A program made the translations under genes and the position numbers. The notes beneath the pieces were generated by a model. It was not told the origin of the DNA, ran no database searches, and saw nothing but the letters and a program-made list of their open reading frames with translations. This document shows, piece by piece, positions 41,500 to 52,324 of a stretch of DNA of 64,000 bases. Numbering within the stretch: position 1 is the stretch's first letter; the number at the start of each line of letters is the position of its first letter. Source of the stretch: Diadophis punctatus similis (Eukaryota > Chordata > Lepidosauria > Squamata > Dipsadidae); assembly GCA_023053685.1 (NCBI GenBank), contig JALIGW010000026.1, positions 1,295,384 to 1,359,383 on the forward strand. Direction: 5' to 3'.

Positions 41500-43430
41500 G
41501 TCAAGTTATTGGGGGCATCTCCACAGCCCCCCCCCCCACACCCTACCCACCGTCCCCAAAGGGCGGACCCCAGTCCGGGAAAACTGTCCCACTTCGCCCC
41601 AGCCCAAGACTGCCTTATCGACCCCTTCCGAATTTCTTTGGAGAACTTCAGGGAGGGGCCGCCGTTCCTTCTCCTCCCCCTCCCTCGTTCTTCCTTTGCG
41701 GAGTTGGCAGGATGTGGAGGGAGGGGGGGATAGGAGGAGGGGTCGGCAGCGTTGCGTCCCGGATCGCTTTGAAAGTCAACAACCCAACCAGCGTCGCTTC
41801 CCCCCCCCCCATTTTTGCATGGCTCCCGGGAGTCCGGGGGGGGGAGCACGCGCGCCCCGCTTCCACACCCCTCGTTCTCAGAGCCCGCCCCCACCTTCCC
41901 GCGCCCCGACTGCGCTTTAAATAATTGATCGGCTCGATAAATAATGAATCGCCCGTTTCCTTGCGGGAGGGGGGGAGCTGTTTGCTGCAAGCCTGCCCCC
42001 CCCACCCCGCAACTCCGTCTCTCCTTCCTTTCTCCTAATTTATGTATTTATTTATTTACTCTCTGAGCGCGCGGGGGGCGCCACGGATGAGGGGGAGCCG
42101 CGGTTTGCTGGGGGGGGGGATTAAGGGAATTGGGGAAGGAAAGAATGAGAAGACTGCGGGGAGATGAAAGCCTTTCTTTTCTTTCTTTCTTTCCTCTCGC
42201 CTCCTTTTCCTTTCCTTCCTCTTTCCATCCCTTCTTCCTTTTCCTTTTTGTCTCCATCTCCTTCCTCCCTTCCCCTGACTTCATCATCCTCCCCCCTTCT
42301 TCCCTACCCTGACTTCAGCTTCCTTCCTCCTCTCTTTCTCCTTTTCTCTCTTTCTCCTTCCTCCCACCTCTCCTTGCCCATCCTTTCTCTTCCCCTCGCC
42401 CACCTTTTCTTCCTCTCAATCTTCTCCCTCTTTCCACCCCCCCACCCCGTCTTCCTTTCCGCCTCGCCTGGCCTTCTCTCTCTCTCCCTCTTTCCTTTCG
42501 CTTCCACCTCCCTCCCTTTTCCACACACACACACACACAAAAGAAAGCAAGAGAAACTAGGCTGCCTCTTTCGGCTTTGGTTGTTCTCTGCGCTCCCCCT
42601 CCGTTTTTGCTCCCAGCTCTCCCTCCCTCCCTCTCTCTTTCCTTAGTCTACCTAAAAAAAAATCCATGCTTTTTTTGGGCCTCCCTCGCTCTCTTTCTCC
42701 ACTTCGGCTTCTCCGTCTCTCTCTCCTGCTCCCCCCCCTCCGCCCAGCCTTGCTTCGCATTTTCTCCCGGTTGCCTTCGCTTCTCTCTCCCTCTCTCCCT
42801 CTCTCTCTGCCTCTCCTCCACCCACCCACCTTTTGCACGCATTTTATTTTTTTGGCATGCTCTCGCTCTCTCTTGCGCGCTCGCTCTCCGCCTCGCCTGC
42901 TCCCCAGCCCCCCCTCTCTCTCTGCTTTTGCTTCCCTCCGCGCGCCCCCCTCCCTCTGCTCCCCTCCCCTTTTTCCCCCTTCCCGGAGAGGAGGTTGGCG
43001 CCAGGAGTCTGGAACTGGGCTGACAAGCTTTGAGTTATAGAAAAGGAGGAGGAGGCGAGGAGGAGGAGGAGGAGGGAGCGCGGCGGGAAGGAGCCCGGGC
43101 AAGAGAAGCAGCTGGTGGTGCGGATTTTTTCTTGCAGCAAGCAAGAAAGCGCACACGAGAGGCTGGGGAGGGGAGGGGGAGGGAGGGAGGGAGGGAAGGG
43201 GGGGGGGTTTAAAGGCAGGCACGCACAGAAAGCCAGAGGTTCAAGGCTCGCAAAGATCCGGCTTGAAATACTTGGCAGCCGTTCAGAAAAACCCATCCGG
43301 GGAGGATGCGTCGAGCTGCGCAGGCGGTTCCTCCGCTCGCCCGTTCTCTCCGGCTCGGCTTTGATTTTTTCCTTGCCGTTTTCGCCTCCTCTTCTCCTTG
43401 GCTCCCACTCCATCCTCCTCCTCCTCCTCT
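41500..43430. promoter_or_regulatory. CpG-rich block, candidate promoter/first-exon region
   Basis: The only extended unique CpG-rich stretch. CpG-dense patches lie at 41820-41950 (GCACGCGCGCCCCGC), 42060-42090 (GAGCGCGCGGGGGGC), 42835-42960 and 43075-43400 (GGAGCGCGGCGGGAAGGAGC, GGATGCGTCGAGCTGCGCAG). They are separated by pyrimidine-rich DNA. No protein domain is found in frames up to 229 aa. The pattern resembles a vertebrate CpG-island promoter with long 5' UTR, strand unknown. The 1.9-kb extent and the lack of interspersed repeats support function, but only by inference. Confidence 0.4.
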
Positions 43431-43794
43431 CCTTCCCTCTCTCTTCCCCCATCTCCTCATTTGAAGGAGCCCGTCTTTTTCTGTTGTAGAGTTTTGTGCC
43501 ATCTTCAAGGCTACACAGGGGTTCTGGTCTCAAGTTTCCCAGGTTCAGAATCCCTTCTCCTTCGCCTCCTTGTCAACCTTCCTCTTCCTCACTCCAAAAA
43601 TACTTGAGCTGAGACCTGACATTCTTCATCGGGCTGCTCAGGAGCACAACTTTGCATTCTGAATCCCCACGACTTGTCCATAACCCAAAGATTGGATACT
43701 GGTGGACCTCTTAAGTTGCCTAGGTGGCATTGCCAACAAAATCTGATCCTTCCTCCACTTAGCCTACCAAATCTATTCTGATGATCGTAGCATA
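43431..43794. other. Non-coding DNA downstream of the CpG block
   Basis: No repeat or exon recognised with confidence. Confidence 0.3.
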
Positions 43795-44600
43795 TATAGA
43801 ATAACAGAGTTGGAAGGGACCTTCGAGGTCTTCTAGTCCAACCCCCTGCTCAAGCAGGAAAGCCTATGCCATCCTGGTTAAATGCTTGTCCAGAATAACA
43901 GAGTTGGAAGGGACCTTCGAGATCTTCTAGTCCAACCCCCTGCTCAAGCAGGAAAGCCTATGCCATCCTAGTTAAATGCTTAGTGCAGAATAACAGAGTT
44001 GGAAGGGACCTTCGAGATCTTCTAGTCCAACCCCCTGCTCAAGCAGGAAAGCCTATGCCATCCTAGTTAAATGCTTAGTGCAGAATAACAGAGTTGGAAG
44101 GGACCTTCGAGATCTTCTAGTCCAACCCCCTGTTCAAGCAGGAGGCCCTATGCCATCCTGGTTAAATGCTTGTCCAGAATAACAGAGTTGGATGGGACCT
44201 TAGAGATCTTCTAGTCCAACCCCCTGTTCAAGCAGGAGGCCCTATGCCATCCTGGTTAAATGGTTGTCCAGAATAACAGTTGGAAGGGACCTTCGAGATC
44301 TTCTAGTCCAACCCCCTGCTCAAGCAGGAAAGCCTATGCCATCCTGGTTAAATGGTTGTCCAGAATAACACAGTTGGATGGGACCTTAGAGGTTTCCTAG
44401 TCCAGCTCCATGCTCAAGCAGGAGGCTATGTCCCATGTCAGACAAATGGCTACCCATTGTCCAGTCTCCTCTTGAAAGCCTCCAAGGATGGAGCACCCAC
44501 AACTTCTGGTGGCAAGCCGTTCCACTGATCAATTGTTCTCACTCTCGGGGAAACAACCTTAGTTCTAGTTTGAATCTTCTCTTCCATGATCTTCTACTTA
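43795..44600 (-). mobile_element. CR1 3' end with seven-fold 94-bp tandem amplification
   Basis: GAATAACA starts a unit at 43799, 43893, 43988, 44083, 44177, 44271 and 44363 (steps 94, 95, 95, 94, 94, 92). Each is the last ~94 bp of CR1 (GGAAGGGACCTTCGAGATC, CTCAAGCAGGA, CATCCTGGTTAAATG). Only the last unit continues into upstream CR1 sequence (CCAAGGATGGAGCACCCACA) to about 44600. Confidence 0.95.
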
Positions 44601-44619
44601 GAGAAGCATGTCTGGAAAG

Positions 44620-44866
44620 AGCCGAGGTGGCGCAGTGGTTAGAGTGCAGCACTGCAGGCTACTTCAGCTGATTGCTAGTTCAGCAGTTCGGCTGTTCAAA
44701 TCTCACTGGCTCAAGGTTGACTCAGCCTTCCATCCTTCTGAGGTGGGTAAAATGAGGACCCAGATTGTTGGGGGCAATATGCTGAACTCTGTAAACCGCT
44801 TAGAGAGGGCTGTAAAGCACTATGAAGCGGTATATAAGTCTAAGTGCTATTGCTATTGCTATCTCT
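44620..44866 (+). mobile_element. Sauria SINE, full length
   Basis: GAGCCGAGGTGGCGCAGTGG, GCAGCACTGCAGGCTACTTC, GGCTGTTCAAATCTCACTGG (box B), GGTGGGTAAAATGAGGACCC, then GCGGTATATAAGTC and (GCTATT)n tail. Confidence 0.95.
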
Positions 44867-44995
44867 GCAGAAGCCTCGTCCTTCTGGACAGGAGACACGG
44901 TGAGACCATGAACAAGATCCTGGTGACGCAGACGATGGGTCTCCTCCAACAAGGCAGAAGAAGAAGGGCAGGAGAGACACGAGAAGAAGAGTAGG
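44867..44995. other. Non-coding DNA
   Basis: No repeat recognised. Confidence 0.3.
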
Positions 44996-45258
44996 GTAGT
45001 CCCCGACTTATGACCACAGCTCGGATCAGAACCTAAACAACGCAGTTTATTAAGTGAGCCATGTCTAATTTTACGGCCTTTTTAAGTGAATCGTTGCAGT
45101 TGTTAAGCGAATCACACACCGTTGTTAAGAGAATCCGCCTTCCTCCCTTGACTTGGTTGGAACTTGGCTAGCAAACGGCCGTTGCACGACCTTTGGGGCA
45201 CCGTTCTCGCTTCGAACGGTCGCTTAAACGAACAGCCGTAAGTGGAGGAGAGCCTGTA
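44996..45258. mobile_element. Tigger-like MITE, internally deleted
   Basis: Left AGGGTAGTCCCCGACTTATG, right AACAGCCGTAAGTGGAGGAG and GCCTGTA. The GATCACGTGACC part is missing. Confidence 0.82.
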
Positions 45259-45865
45259 ATGTACTACCATGCAAGGCTGCGAGTGTGGAAGGATGCCTGT
45301 TGGTGCCGTTGTGGAACCCCCGCGGTCTTGTCCTTGTGGAGCTGCTGACTTTGGTGTGTCCAGATGGCTCCATACAGACCGGGCATGTGGCGTTTAAAGG
45401 ACGGGTTTTGTCTCTGCTCCCTTGGAGGAAGGAGAGCCAGGAGGGTTGCGGGGAGACCACAAGCTGCTTCCCCTTTTCATATTCCAATCGCTGGTTCCCC
45501 ACCCACCCCCTAGACTGATTTGCAAGTCCTCGCTGGGCTCCTGCTGCGATTTTCTTTCTTTCTTTCCTTTCTTTTTTTTCCTCCCCTCTTTTTTTTCTCC
45601 ATCAGAGGCACACGCACGCACGCCGTCCCAGTAAATTACACCAAGAAGCAAAATCAGTGGCTTGCTGACGGGAACTCTCTGGGGGGAGGAAAGCTTAATT
45701 CAAATATTTGTGGCACTGGAGCTAGCTAGAACACCAGAGGGGGGGGGGAAACAACACAGGGAGGGCTTCCTTATGGGAACCCCTTGGTGGGACTTGGGAT
45801 CTGGGATGAGGCCGAGTGGAGAAGAGAAGAGCAGGAAAAAGGAGACCTATTTCCACTTTCTGCTT
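45259..45865. other. Non-coding DNA with T-rich tract
   Basis: CTTT/T-rich at 45550-45600 and a G run at 45740-45749; otherwise nothing recognised. Confidence 0.35.
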
Positions 45866-45866
45866 G

Positions 45867-45925
<59 letters not shown>

Positions 45926-45928
45926 TCC
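45866..45928. repeat. (TTTC)n microsatellite
   Basis: About 15 TTTC units at the tail of the minus-strand SINE that follows. Confidence 0.97.
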
Positions 45929-46490
45929 CCCTTTATTATTTTTTACAAAGAACTCAAGGTGGCAAACACACCTTCCTCCTCCTATTTTCCCCACAATATC
46001 AACCCCGGGTTTGGCTGAAAGACAAGGACTGGCCCAAAGTCATTCAGTAGCTTTCATGCTTATGGTGGGACTAGAACTCACCGTCTCCTGGTGATTGGCC
46101 CAAAATCACCCAGCTGGCTTTCATGTCTACGGTGGGACTTGAACTCCCCGTCTCCTGGTGATTGGCCCAAGGTCACCCAGCTGGCTTTCATGCTTATGAC
46201 GGGACTAGAACTCCCCGTCTCCTGGTGATTGGCCCAAGGTCACCCAGCTGGCTTTCATACCTACGATGGGACTAGAACTCCCCGTCTCCTGGTGATTGGC
46301 CCAAGGTCACTCAGCCGGCTTTCATGCCTTTGGTGGGACTAGAACTCCCCGTCTCCTGGTGATTGGCCCAAGGTCACTCAGCCGGCTTTCATGCCTTTGG
46401 TGGGACTAGAACTCCCCGTCTCCTGGTGATTGGCCCAAGGTCACTCAGCCGGCTTTCATGCCTTTGGTGGGACTAGAACTCCCCGTCATG
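45929..46490 (-). mobile_element. tRNA-derived SINE expanded into a 67-bp array
   Basis: The 3' part (TTACAAAGAACTCAAGGTGG, CCTATTTTCCCCACAATATC) is followed by a tandem array. CGTCTCCTGGTGATTGGCCC starts at 46082, 46149, 46216, 46283, 46350 and 46417, with a seventh start at 46484: six exact 67-bp steps. Units grow more alike toward the right (last three share GGCTTTCATGCCTTTGGTGG). Confidence 0.93.
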
Positions 46491-47299
46491 ATTTGTGCGC
46501 ATGGGGACTCTGGGCACCCACATCAAACCCAGATCGCGCAAATGCAGAGGCAAGGGAAGGACACCAAAGGCTGCCTTCAACTTCCTTCTCAAAGAGCCGC
46601 CTTCAAGGAAGGAACCGCAAAGAGAGACTTCAAGGCGCCCTGAGCAGCTGCAAAAAAAAAAAAAAAGGGCAAAGAAAAATATTTGGAAAAATGTTTCCAA
46701 AAACTGAGTTTGGTGAGCCCAGGCAGGCGCCCTTCCCTTCACCTGCAGAAGGAAGTAATTCAAAAGCTCCCAGGACCAGGAATTCTGAGGCCTCCGTTGA
46801 CGCTTCCAGGGCAGCGTGGGAAGGCCCCAGTGTGGGGCTATTGTGAGCCGCTTCTGCTCCAGAGCCTGGCAGTTGATGCTGTGACTTCCCACCGCCCAGC
46901 GGCTTTGTTTCCCCTCCGTCCCTCTTTGCAAAACTCATGCCGGGGGGCTCGGTGGAACAGCGAGAGACCAGCATTCAGGTGCCGATGTGGTGCCGAGGAC
47001 GTGGCGTTGCCATGCCGATGGGGCACCATTGGATGTTGGCGGCACGCAGAGGGAGAGGATGAGGGGCATGGTGGTGGAAGGACCAGCCGTTGCTTCTGGC
47101 CGGCCGGAGGAGAGCTCTTTGCAGCTGGGAGCATGGATGGGGGCTACAAACCTCTAGAGAACCAGTCTTGGCAAGGGTCTCTACAAGAGAGAAGGAACCC
47201 AAGGCTTAGCAACTCCAAAGAAGGACCTAGAAGACTCTGAAGGTCTCGGATGCTTCCACCAGGATGATTTGAGGTCCTTATTTCAAAGGTTGAAATGCA
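46491..47299. other. GC-richer single-copy-like DNA
   Basis: The frame at 46683-47240 (185 aa) and opposed minus frames (152, 114, 98 aa) overlap. None shows a domain, so none is called. A15 run at 46652-46665. Confidence 0.35.
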
Positions 47300-47722
47300 G
47301 CTGCCAAAAAAGCCAACCCAATCCTAGCCAGCATCAACAACAGAGGGATAGTATCAAGACCACATGAAGTGTTAGTTAGAAGAAGGGGGTCAACTTATTC
47401 TCCAAAGCATCTGTGGGTAGATAGAAGAAGAAGAAGCAATGGATGGAAGCTCCTCAGAAGGAGAACCGTCTTGGAACTAAGGAGAAATTTCCTGACCATG
47501 AGAATAATCAGTCAATGGGAGATCTAACCAAGAATTAAGAAGAATTCTATTAATTCCACAATTGGTCAGTGGAACAGTTTGCCTCCAGAAGTTGTGGGTG
47601 CTCCGTTATTGGAGGTTTTCCAAAGCGAGGTTGGCCAACCATTTGTCTGGAATGGTAGTTTCCTACTCAAGCAGAGGGTTAGACTAGAAGACCTTCAAGA
47701 TCCCTTCCAACTCTGTTCTTTT
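47300..47722 (+). mobile_element. CR1 LINE ORF2 C-terminus and 3' end
   Basis: GCCAAAAAAGCCAACCCAAT, CAACAGAGGGATAGTATCAA, a deletion, then AACTTATTCTCCAAAGCATC and the terminus GATCCCTTCCAACTCTGTTC. Confidence 0.88.
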
Positions 47723-47789
47723 GTGTTTTGTAAGTCACAGCCTGTTAAGAGCAAACAGTTGAGTTTCTGGACCTTGGTTGATTTGCACA
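47723..47789. other. Non-coding spacer
   Basis: No repeat recognised. Confidence 0.3.
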
Positions 47790-47797
47790 CTCTAAAG

Positions 47798-48020
47798 CAG
47801 TGTTTCCCAACCTTGGCAAGTTGAAGATGTCTGGACTTCAACTCCCAGAATTTATTTATTTATTTATTTATTTATTTATTTTGGTATTCTTATATGCCGC
47901 CCAACTCCCAAAGGACTCAGGGCGGCGTACAACAGAGAAAAATACAAGAATGATGCTGGCTGGGGAATTCTGGGAGTTGAAGTCCAGACATCTTCAACTT
48001 GCCAAGGTTGGGAAACACTG
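47798..48020. mobile_element. Palindromic hAT-like MITE with perfect 8-bp target duplication and nested SINE fragment
   Basis: CAGTGTTTCCCAACCTTGGC at the left mirrors GCCAAGGTTGGGAAACACTG at the right. CTCTAAAG flanks it at 47790-47797 and 48021-48028. A (TTTA)n plus ATGCCGCCCAACTCCC fragment of about 95 bp is nested at 47852-47950, with AGAAT on both sides. Confidence 0.92.
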
Positions 48021-48869
48021 CTCTAAAGGGTCAGAAATGACCTCAATTCTCATGCTTGTAACCACATGTGAACCAAAATTTTTACAAATGTTGCAGATTA
48101 CCGGTAGTTTGGCATTAGCACAATCTCAGTTAAAAATGTACATGTCCTTGAAAATAATGAAAAATGCTTTCTGTTATGGAAAAATGTTTGACTGCAAGAT
48201 GGGCAGCATATAAATTTAATAAGCAAGCTGTATTCTTATGTATGGAAAAATGAAGACAAAAATATAAATTTTAAAGCAAACATTAAAAAAAAACTTCAGA
48301 CAAGTGTGCCAATTTATGGATGTGGAAAGCTAAGGGAAAAAACCCTGGTATAACCTCAAAAACTTCACATGAGAAGAAATGAAGATTGGCATTTTTATAC
48401 ATTTCTAATAAATACACCTAATTTTATCTGAACTAATAAATAAACTAATAAAATAATGTTACTGGTTATACCCAATTATTCAAGGCTGTAAAATGACAAC
48501 AGCCAATTCAAACTCTGGTTTGAATGTCCATAGTTGTGAGTATCAGAATCAACAATTTTAGTTTCGCATCTACGGAGAAAGTGTTTGAATTAAGTAGAAA
48601 AAGGATCTGGATGTAATAGTGAAGAAAGTGAAAATGTAATCAGTCCTTGCTTTTGGTGAAGTGTGCTTTGGAAATTGCTTTCAAAGGAGAAGAGGATTCT
48701 ATTGATGCGGGGTGTGTTTGCACTAGGATAGGGACGTGATAACCAAAAAGTGTGCCAGACTGAACAATCCTAGTGGGTATAAACGTGAAGCAAACATCAA
48801 CAGCAGAGAGTAAAACTAGCATTTCACACTTGCACATCAGGATATATCTGCACCTATAAAGATCGGAAA
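48021..48869. other. AT-rich non-coding DNA
   Basis: No repeat or exon recognised. It may contain older Bov-B 3' sequence leading into 48870. Confidence 0.3.
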
Positions 48870-49275
48870 ATTCTGCAGGCTTTCTATGTGAAGGTCTGTG
48901 GACGTGAATGTTGGACTTTTGAAGAGATGGGATGAGAAGAATATTGGTGCCTTTGAACTTTGGGGTTGGAGAAGATGGCTGAGAATCCTGTCCCATGAAT
49001 CGCCAGGAAATGAAAGAAATGGATCAGGACCAATCAATTCACTCAAGGCACAAATGACCAGGCTCAAATTATCCTACTTATGATGCAAAGATCTAGCTAT
49101 CTGGAGGAGGCGCCGAGAAAGGTAGAAGAAAGAGAAGAGGACAACCAGCAGCAAGATGGGTGGACTCTGTGTAGCAATGATGAAGGCACTGTTGGAAGAG
49201 CTGAAGGATCAAGTTGGAGACAGATCATAATGGAGAAAAACAGTGTGGTCATTAAGAGTTGACCCTGGCTTCATG
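48870..49275 (+). mobile_element. Bov-B (RTE) LINE, ORF2 C-terminus and 3' end
   Basis: Decayed frames read IGAFELWGWRRWLRIL, LKAQMTRLKLSYL, then RRRRER and, in another frame, LEELKDQVGDRS and [20 protein letters not shown]. These correspond to the C-terminal region of squamate Bov-B/RTE ORF2. It ends in an (ATCC)n tail. Confidence 0.75.
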
Positions 49276-49765
49276 GCATACAATCCATCCACTCACCTAC
49301 CTACTCACCCATCTACATATCCATCTATCCACCCATTTACCTAATTCATCCACCTACCCTCCCACCCAATCCATTCACCGAATCCATCCATCCATCCATC
49401 CCCCACCTATCCAACCCATCCATCCATCCATCCATCCACCTACCCACCCACCTATCCATCCATGCATCCATTTATCCACCCACCTACCCATCCATCCATC
49501 CTCCACCTATCCAATCTATGCATCCATTTATCCACCCACCTACCCAATCCATCCATCCCCCATCTACCCAATCCATCCATCCATCCCCCACCTACCTAAT
49601 CCATCCATCCATCCATCTATCCCCCAGCTACCCAATCCATCCATCCATCCATCCATCCATCCATCCATCACCTACCCAATCCACCCAACCACGGATCCAT
49701 CCATCCATCCATCCATCCATCCATCCATCCATCCATCCATCCATCCATCCATCCATCCATGTCTA
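49276..49765. repeat. (ATCC)n / CCACCTACC array
   Basis: Tetranucleotide CATC with ACCC/ACCT variants. Longer pattern CCCACCTACCCAATCCATCC recurs at least five times before a pure CATC run (49690-49759). Confidence 0.95.
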
Positions 49766-49794
49766 TATGGGGAAGCTATACAATTCTTAAATAT

Positions 49795-50005
49795 GTCCAT
49801 ATTTAGGTGGAAGGAAAGAGAAGAAGAGGATGATCAGCTGCAAGATGGACAGACTCAGTTGTAGGTAGCAGTGATGAGGACACAGTAGATCTGGAGGACC
49901 AGACTGGGGACAGATCCTCCTGAAGAAAATTTATCTAGGTGCTCACTAAGAGCTGACACCATCTCGAGGGAATATAATCCATCATAATGAATTCTCTTCC
50001 ACCTC
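49795..50005 (+). mobile_element. Second Bov-B 3' end, diverged
   Basis: GGTGGAAGGAAAGAGAAGAA, GCTGCAAGATGGACAGACTC, GACCAGACTGGGGACAGATC and GGGAATATAATCCATC parallel the copy at 49110-49285, so the (ATCC)n array lies between two Bov-B ends. Confidence 0.65.
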
Positions 50006-50162
50006 CAATGCCGGTCAGAAGCTTCAAAGAGGAAATAAATTTGCCATGCACCTTGCAGAAGAGAAAGGGGAAAAAAGAGAGTAGGGGTGAGTGGGTAATG
50101 TTTCAAGTTAGGAAATTAAGGAGACTAGACTTTGGAGAAAGGCAATGCAGTGAAAGTTAGAT

Positions 50163-50193
<31 letters not shown>

Positions 50194-50591
50194 CAATATA
50201 TTTTTCTGCTTGGAAATAAATGTTGAATGTAAAAGCCCTTTCATTTTTTCCCCCAAAAAGGCTACTAGGAAAGAAATGCAGGGTACCGTAATTTTTCTGC
50301 CTGGCAACCCTTCCACCCTGTTCCTCCCTTTCTGCAGGACCATGGAGCGCCCTATTATTAGCTGCCCTGTGGCTGAATGCAGACCCAGCCACCACAAAGT
50401 CCTTTTGGGGTTCAGAAATTCTGTATCCATCTCTTTTCTTTTCCATTGTTCCTCATACGAATTGTGCCATATTCTAGAACAGGAGTGGGCAATTAATTAG
50501 GGGTTACATGAGAAATTGGCACTGCGGTGGAGGGCTGAACCAGTAGGGCTGTGAGGGCGCACAGGGACATAGGAAGGTTTGAAAAAAAAAT
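50006..50591. other. Non-coding DNA with short (CT)(CA) run
   Basis: TCTCTC/CACACA at 50162-50190; no repeat otherwise. Confidence 0.35.
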
Positions 50592-50863
50592 ACAGGTAGT
50601 TCTTCACTTACAGCAATTCATTTACTGACCATTAGAAGTTACAACAGCACTGAAAAATCCGGACTTATGACCATTTTTCACACGAGCACTGCAGCTTCCG
50701 ACAAGCAAACTCAATGGGTTCGCTTAACGACCTGTGTTTCTCTTACCCACGGTGGGCAAAACCACCTGCTAAAATCAGATGTCCACTCGTTTTAACAACT
50801 GCCTTGCTTAGCCACGGAAATTTTGGTCCCCGATTGCAGTCGTAAGTCAAGGACTCTGTGTAA
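50592..50863. mobile_element. Tigger-like MITE, internally deleted
   Basis: TACAGGTAGTTCTTCACTTA at the left, CAGTCGTAAGTCAAGGACTC and TGTGTA at the right. Confidence 0.82.
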
Positions 50864-51339
50864 CTACACTCAGCGTAATGTGTGAATGCGAATGCTAGGT
50901 CTTATTGTTTGAAGCCAGCCAGGATTGTCGGGGTCCTTGTTGAGGTTGAGCAAGGGAGCAGATGAATGGGGTGGAGGGGAAAAATTCAAGCTAGGAGGTT
51001 CGGTTCTGCTCCGGCTCTCTCTTTTTGACCCAAGCCCGCAAATCTGTGCCCAGGAAGATGGGCACGGAGGAAGGACTCCATCGCACTGGCATTTGCAGAA
51101 GAAGCCTTTCGCACCCGCGATCAGCCTCTGCAGTGGCTGTTTGGGAAGGAAAAAGGGAGCAGAGCAAACTGGGAGGGGGGAGGAGGGAGGGGAGGGGGTG
51201 GGGTGGAAGGGGAGCGAGTGGCAATGACAGACTAATCCCCCTTGAGTGCCAAGCCTCATGAATATTAATAAGGTGGTAATTAAAATGCAGGGACATAGCA
51301 AGACAAATGCAGGCGCTGGTTTTGGTGCGCTGGGAATGG
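50864..51339. other. Non-coding DNA
   Basis: GC-moderate sequence with GGGAGGGGGGAGG near 51170-51200; no domain in overlapping frames. Confidence 0.3.
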
Positions 51340-51374
51340 AGGGGACTCTGGCAGGCAGGCAGGCAGGCGGGTGC

Positions 51375-51865
51375 TTCTTCCTCCTCTCTCTCTCTCTCTC
51401 TCTCTTCCTCTGCTCTTCTTTTCCTTTCCCTTTCTCACTCCCTCCACCCTCTTCTTCTTCTTCCCCTGCTTCTCTTTCATCTTTCCCTTTGCTCCCTCCT
51501 CCTCCCCTTCTTCTTTTTCTCCTTCTGCCTCTCCCCTCTCCTTCCTTTCATCTTTTCCCCCTTCCCTTTCCTTCTTTACCCATTTATTCCCTTCTCCTTC
51601 CTTTTTCCTTTCCCCTTCTTCCTTCTCTTTCATCTCTTCCCTCCTCCTCTTCTTTTATCCCCTTCCTTCTCTCTCTCTCTTCCTAGGAGCCTCCTTTCCC
51701 TTCTCTCTTTTCATTTTCCTTCCTCTCTGACCCCTCCTTCATCTTCCTCTTTTCTTCTTCCTCTTCCCCTCTTCCTCTTCTTCCCTGGTTTTCTCTTCCT
51801 CTTCTTTTCTGCTTCCCCTTTGCCTTCCTTTCCTCCTTTCCTCCTTTCCCTCCTCCAAGTAGAAG
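51375..51865. repeat. Polypyrimidine tract
   Basis: (CT)n at 51384-51405, then about 450 bp of CTTCC/CTTTT pyrimidines. The 254-aa, 146-aa and 119-aa frames are Leu/Ser/Phe/Pro artefacts. Confidence 0.93.
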
Positions 51866-51986
51866 AACATTCTACTTCAAAAGGGGCGAGGGTCTCTTTT
51901 CCTCTTTTCTCTCCCTCCCCCCTCAAGTCTTTGGAGCTGCAATTTGCGTATTTCCCCCTATCACAGCCTGCTCCCTACAAGAGACC

Positions 51987-52247
51987 CAGTGGTGGGATTC
52001 AAATTTTTTTTACTATTGGTTCTGTGGGCGTGGCTTGGTGGGCGTGGCATGGTATGGCTTGGTTGGTGTAGCAGAGGAAGGTTACTGCAATATCCCCATT
52101 TCCTCCCGATCAGCTGGGACTCGGGAGGCAGAGAATAGATGGGGGCGGGGGCCAGTCAGAGGTCATATTTATTGGTTCTCCAAACTACTCAAAATTTCCG
52201 CTACCGGTTCTCCAGAACTGGTCAGAACCTGCTGAAACCCACCTCTG
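51987..52247. mobile_element. hAT-like MITE with perfect 8-bp target duplication
   Basis: Ends CAGTGGTGGGATTCAAAT and TGAAACCCACCTCTG. AAGAGACC flanks it at 51979-51986 and 52248-52255. Interior TGTGGGCGTGGCTTGGTGGG and CAGAACCTGC. Same family as 36058 in opposite orientation. Confidence 0.9.
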
Positions 52248-52324
52248 AAGAGACCCTCTCAACTGCATAAACCCCAGTAGGTGGTGGCTGAATTGGAGGT
52301 TAGGGAAGACCCAGAGGACACAGA

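Noticed and set aside
42557..43222. 221-aa and 229-aa minus frames in the CpG block
   Set aside because: Arg/Glu/Pro/Ser-rich composition follows purine-pyrimidine bias; antisense frames are equally long.
44620..44700. tRNA gene from box A/B motifs
   Set aside because: It is the tRNA-like head of a Sauria SINE; no acceptor stem or full cloverleaf.
49259..49864. 201-aa His/Pro/Ile/Ser frame
   Set aside because: Translated (ATCC)n repeat.
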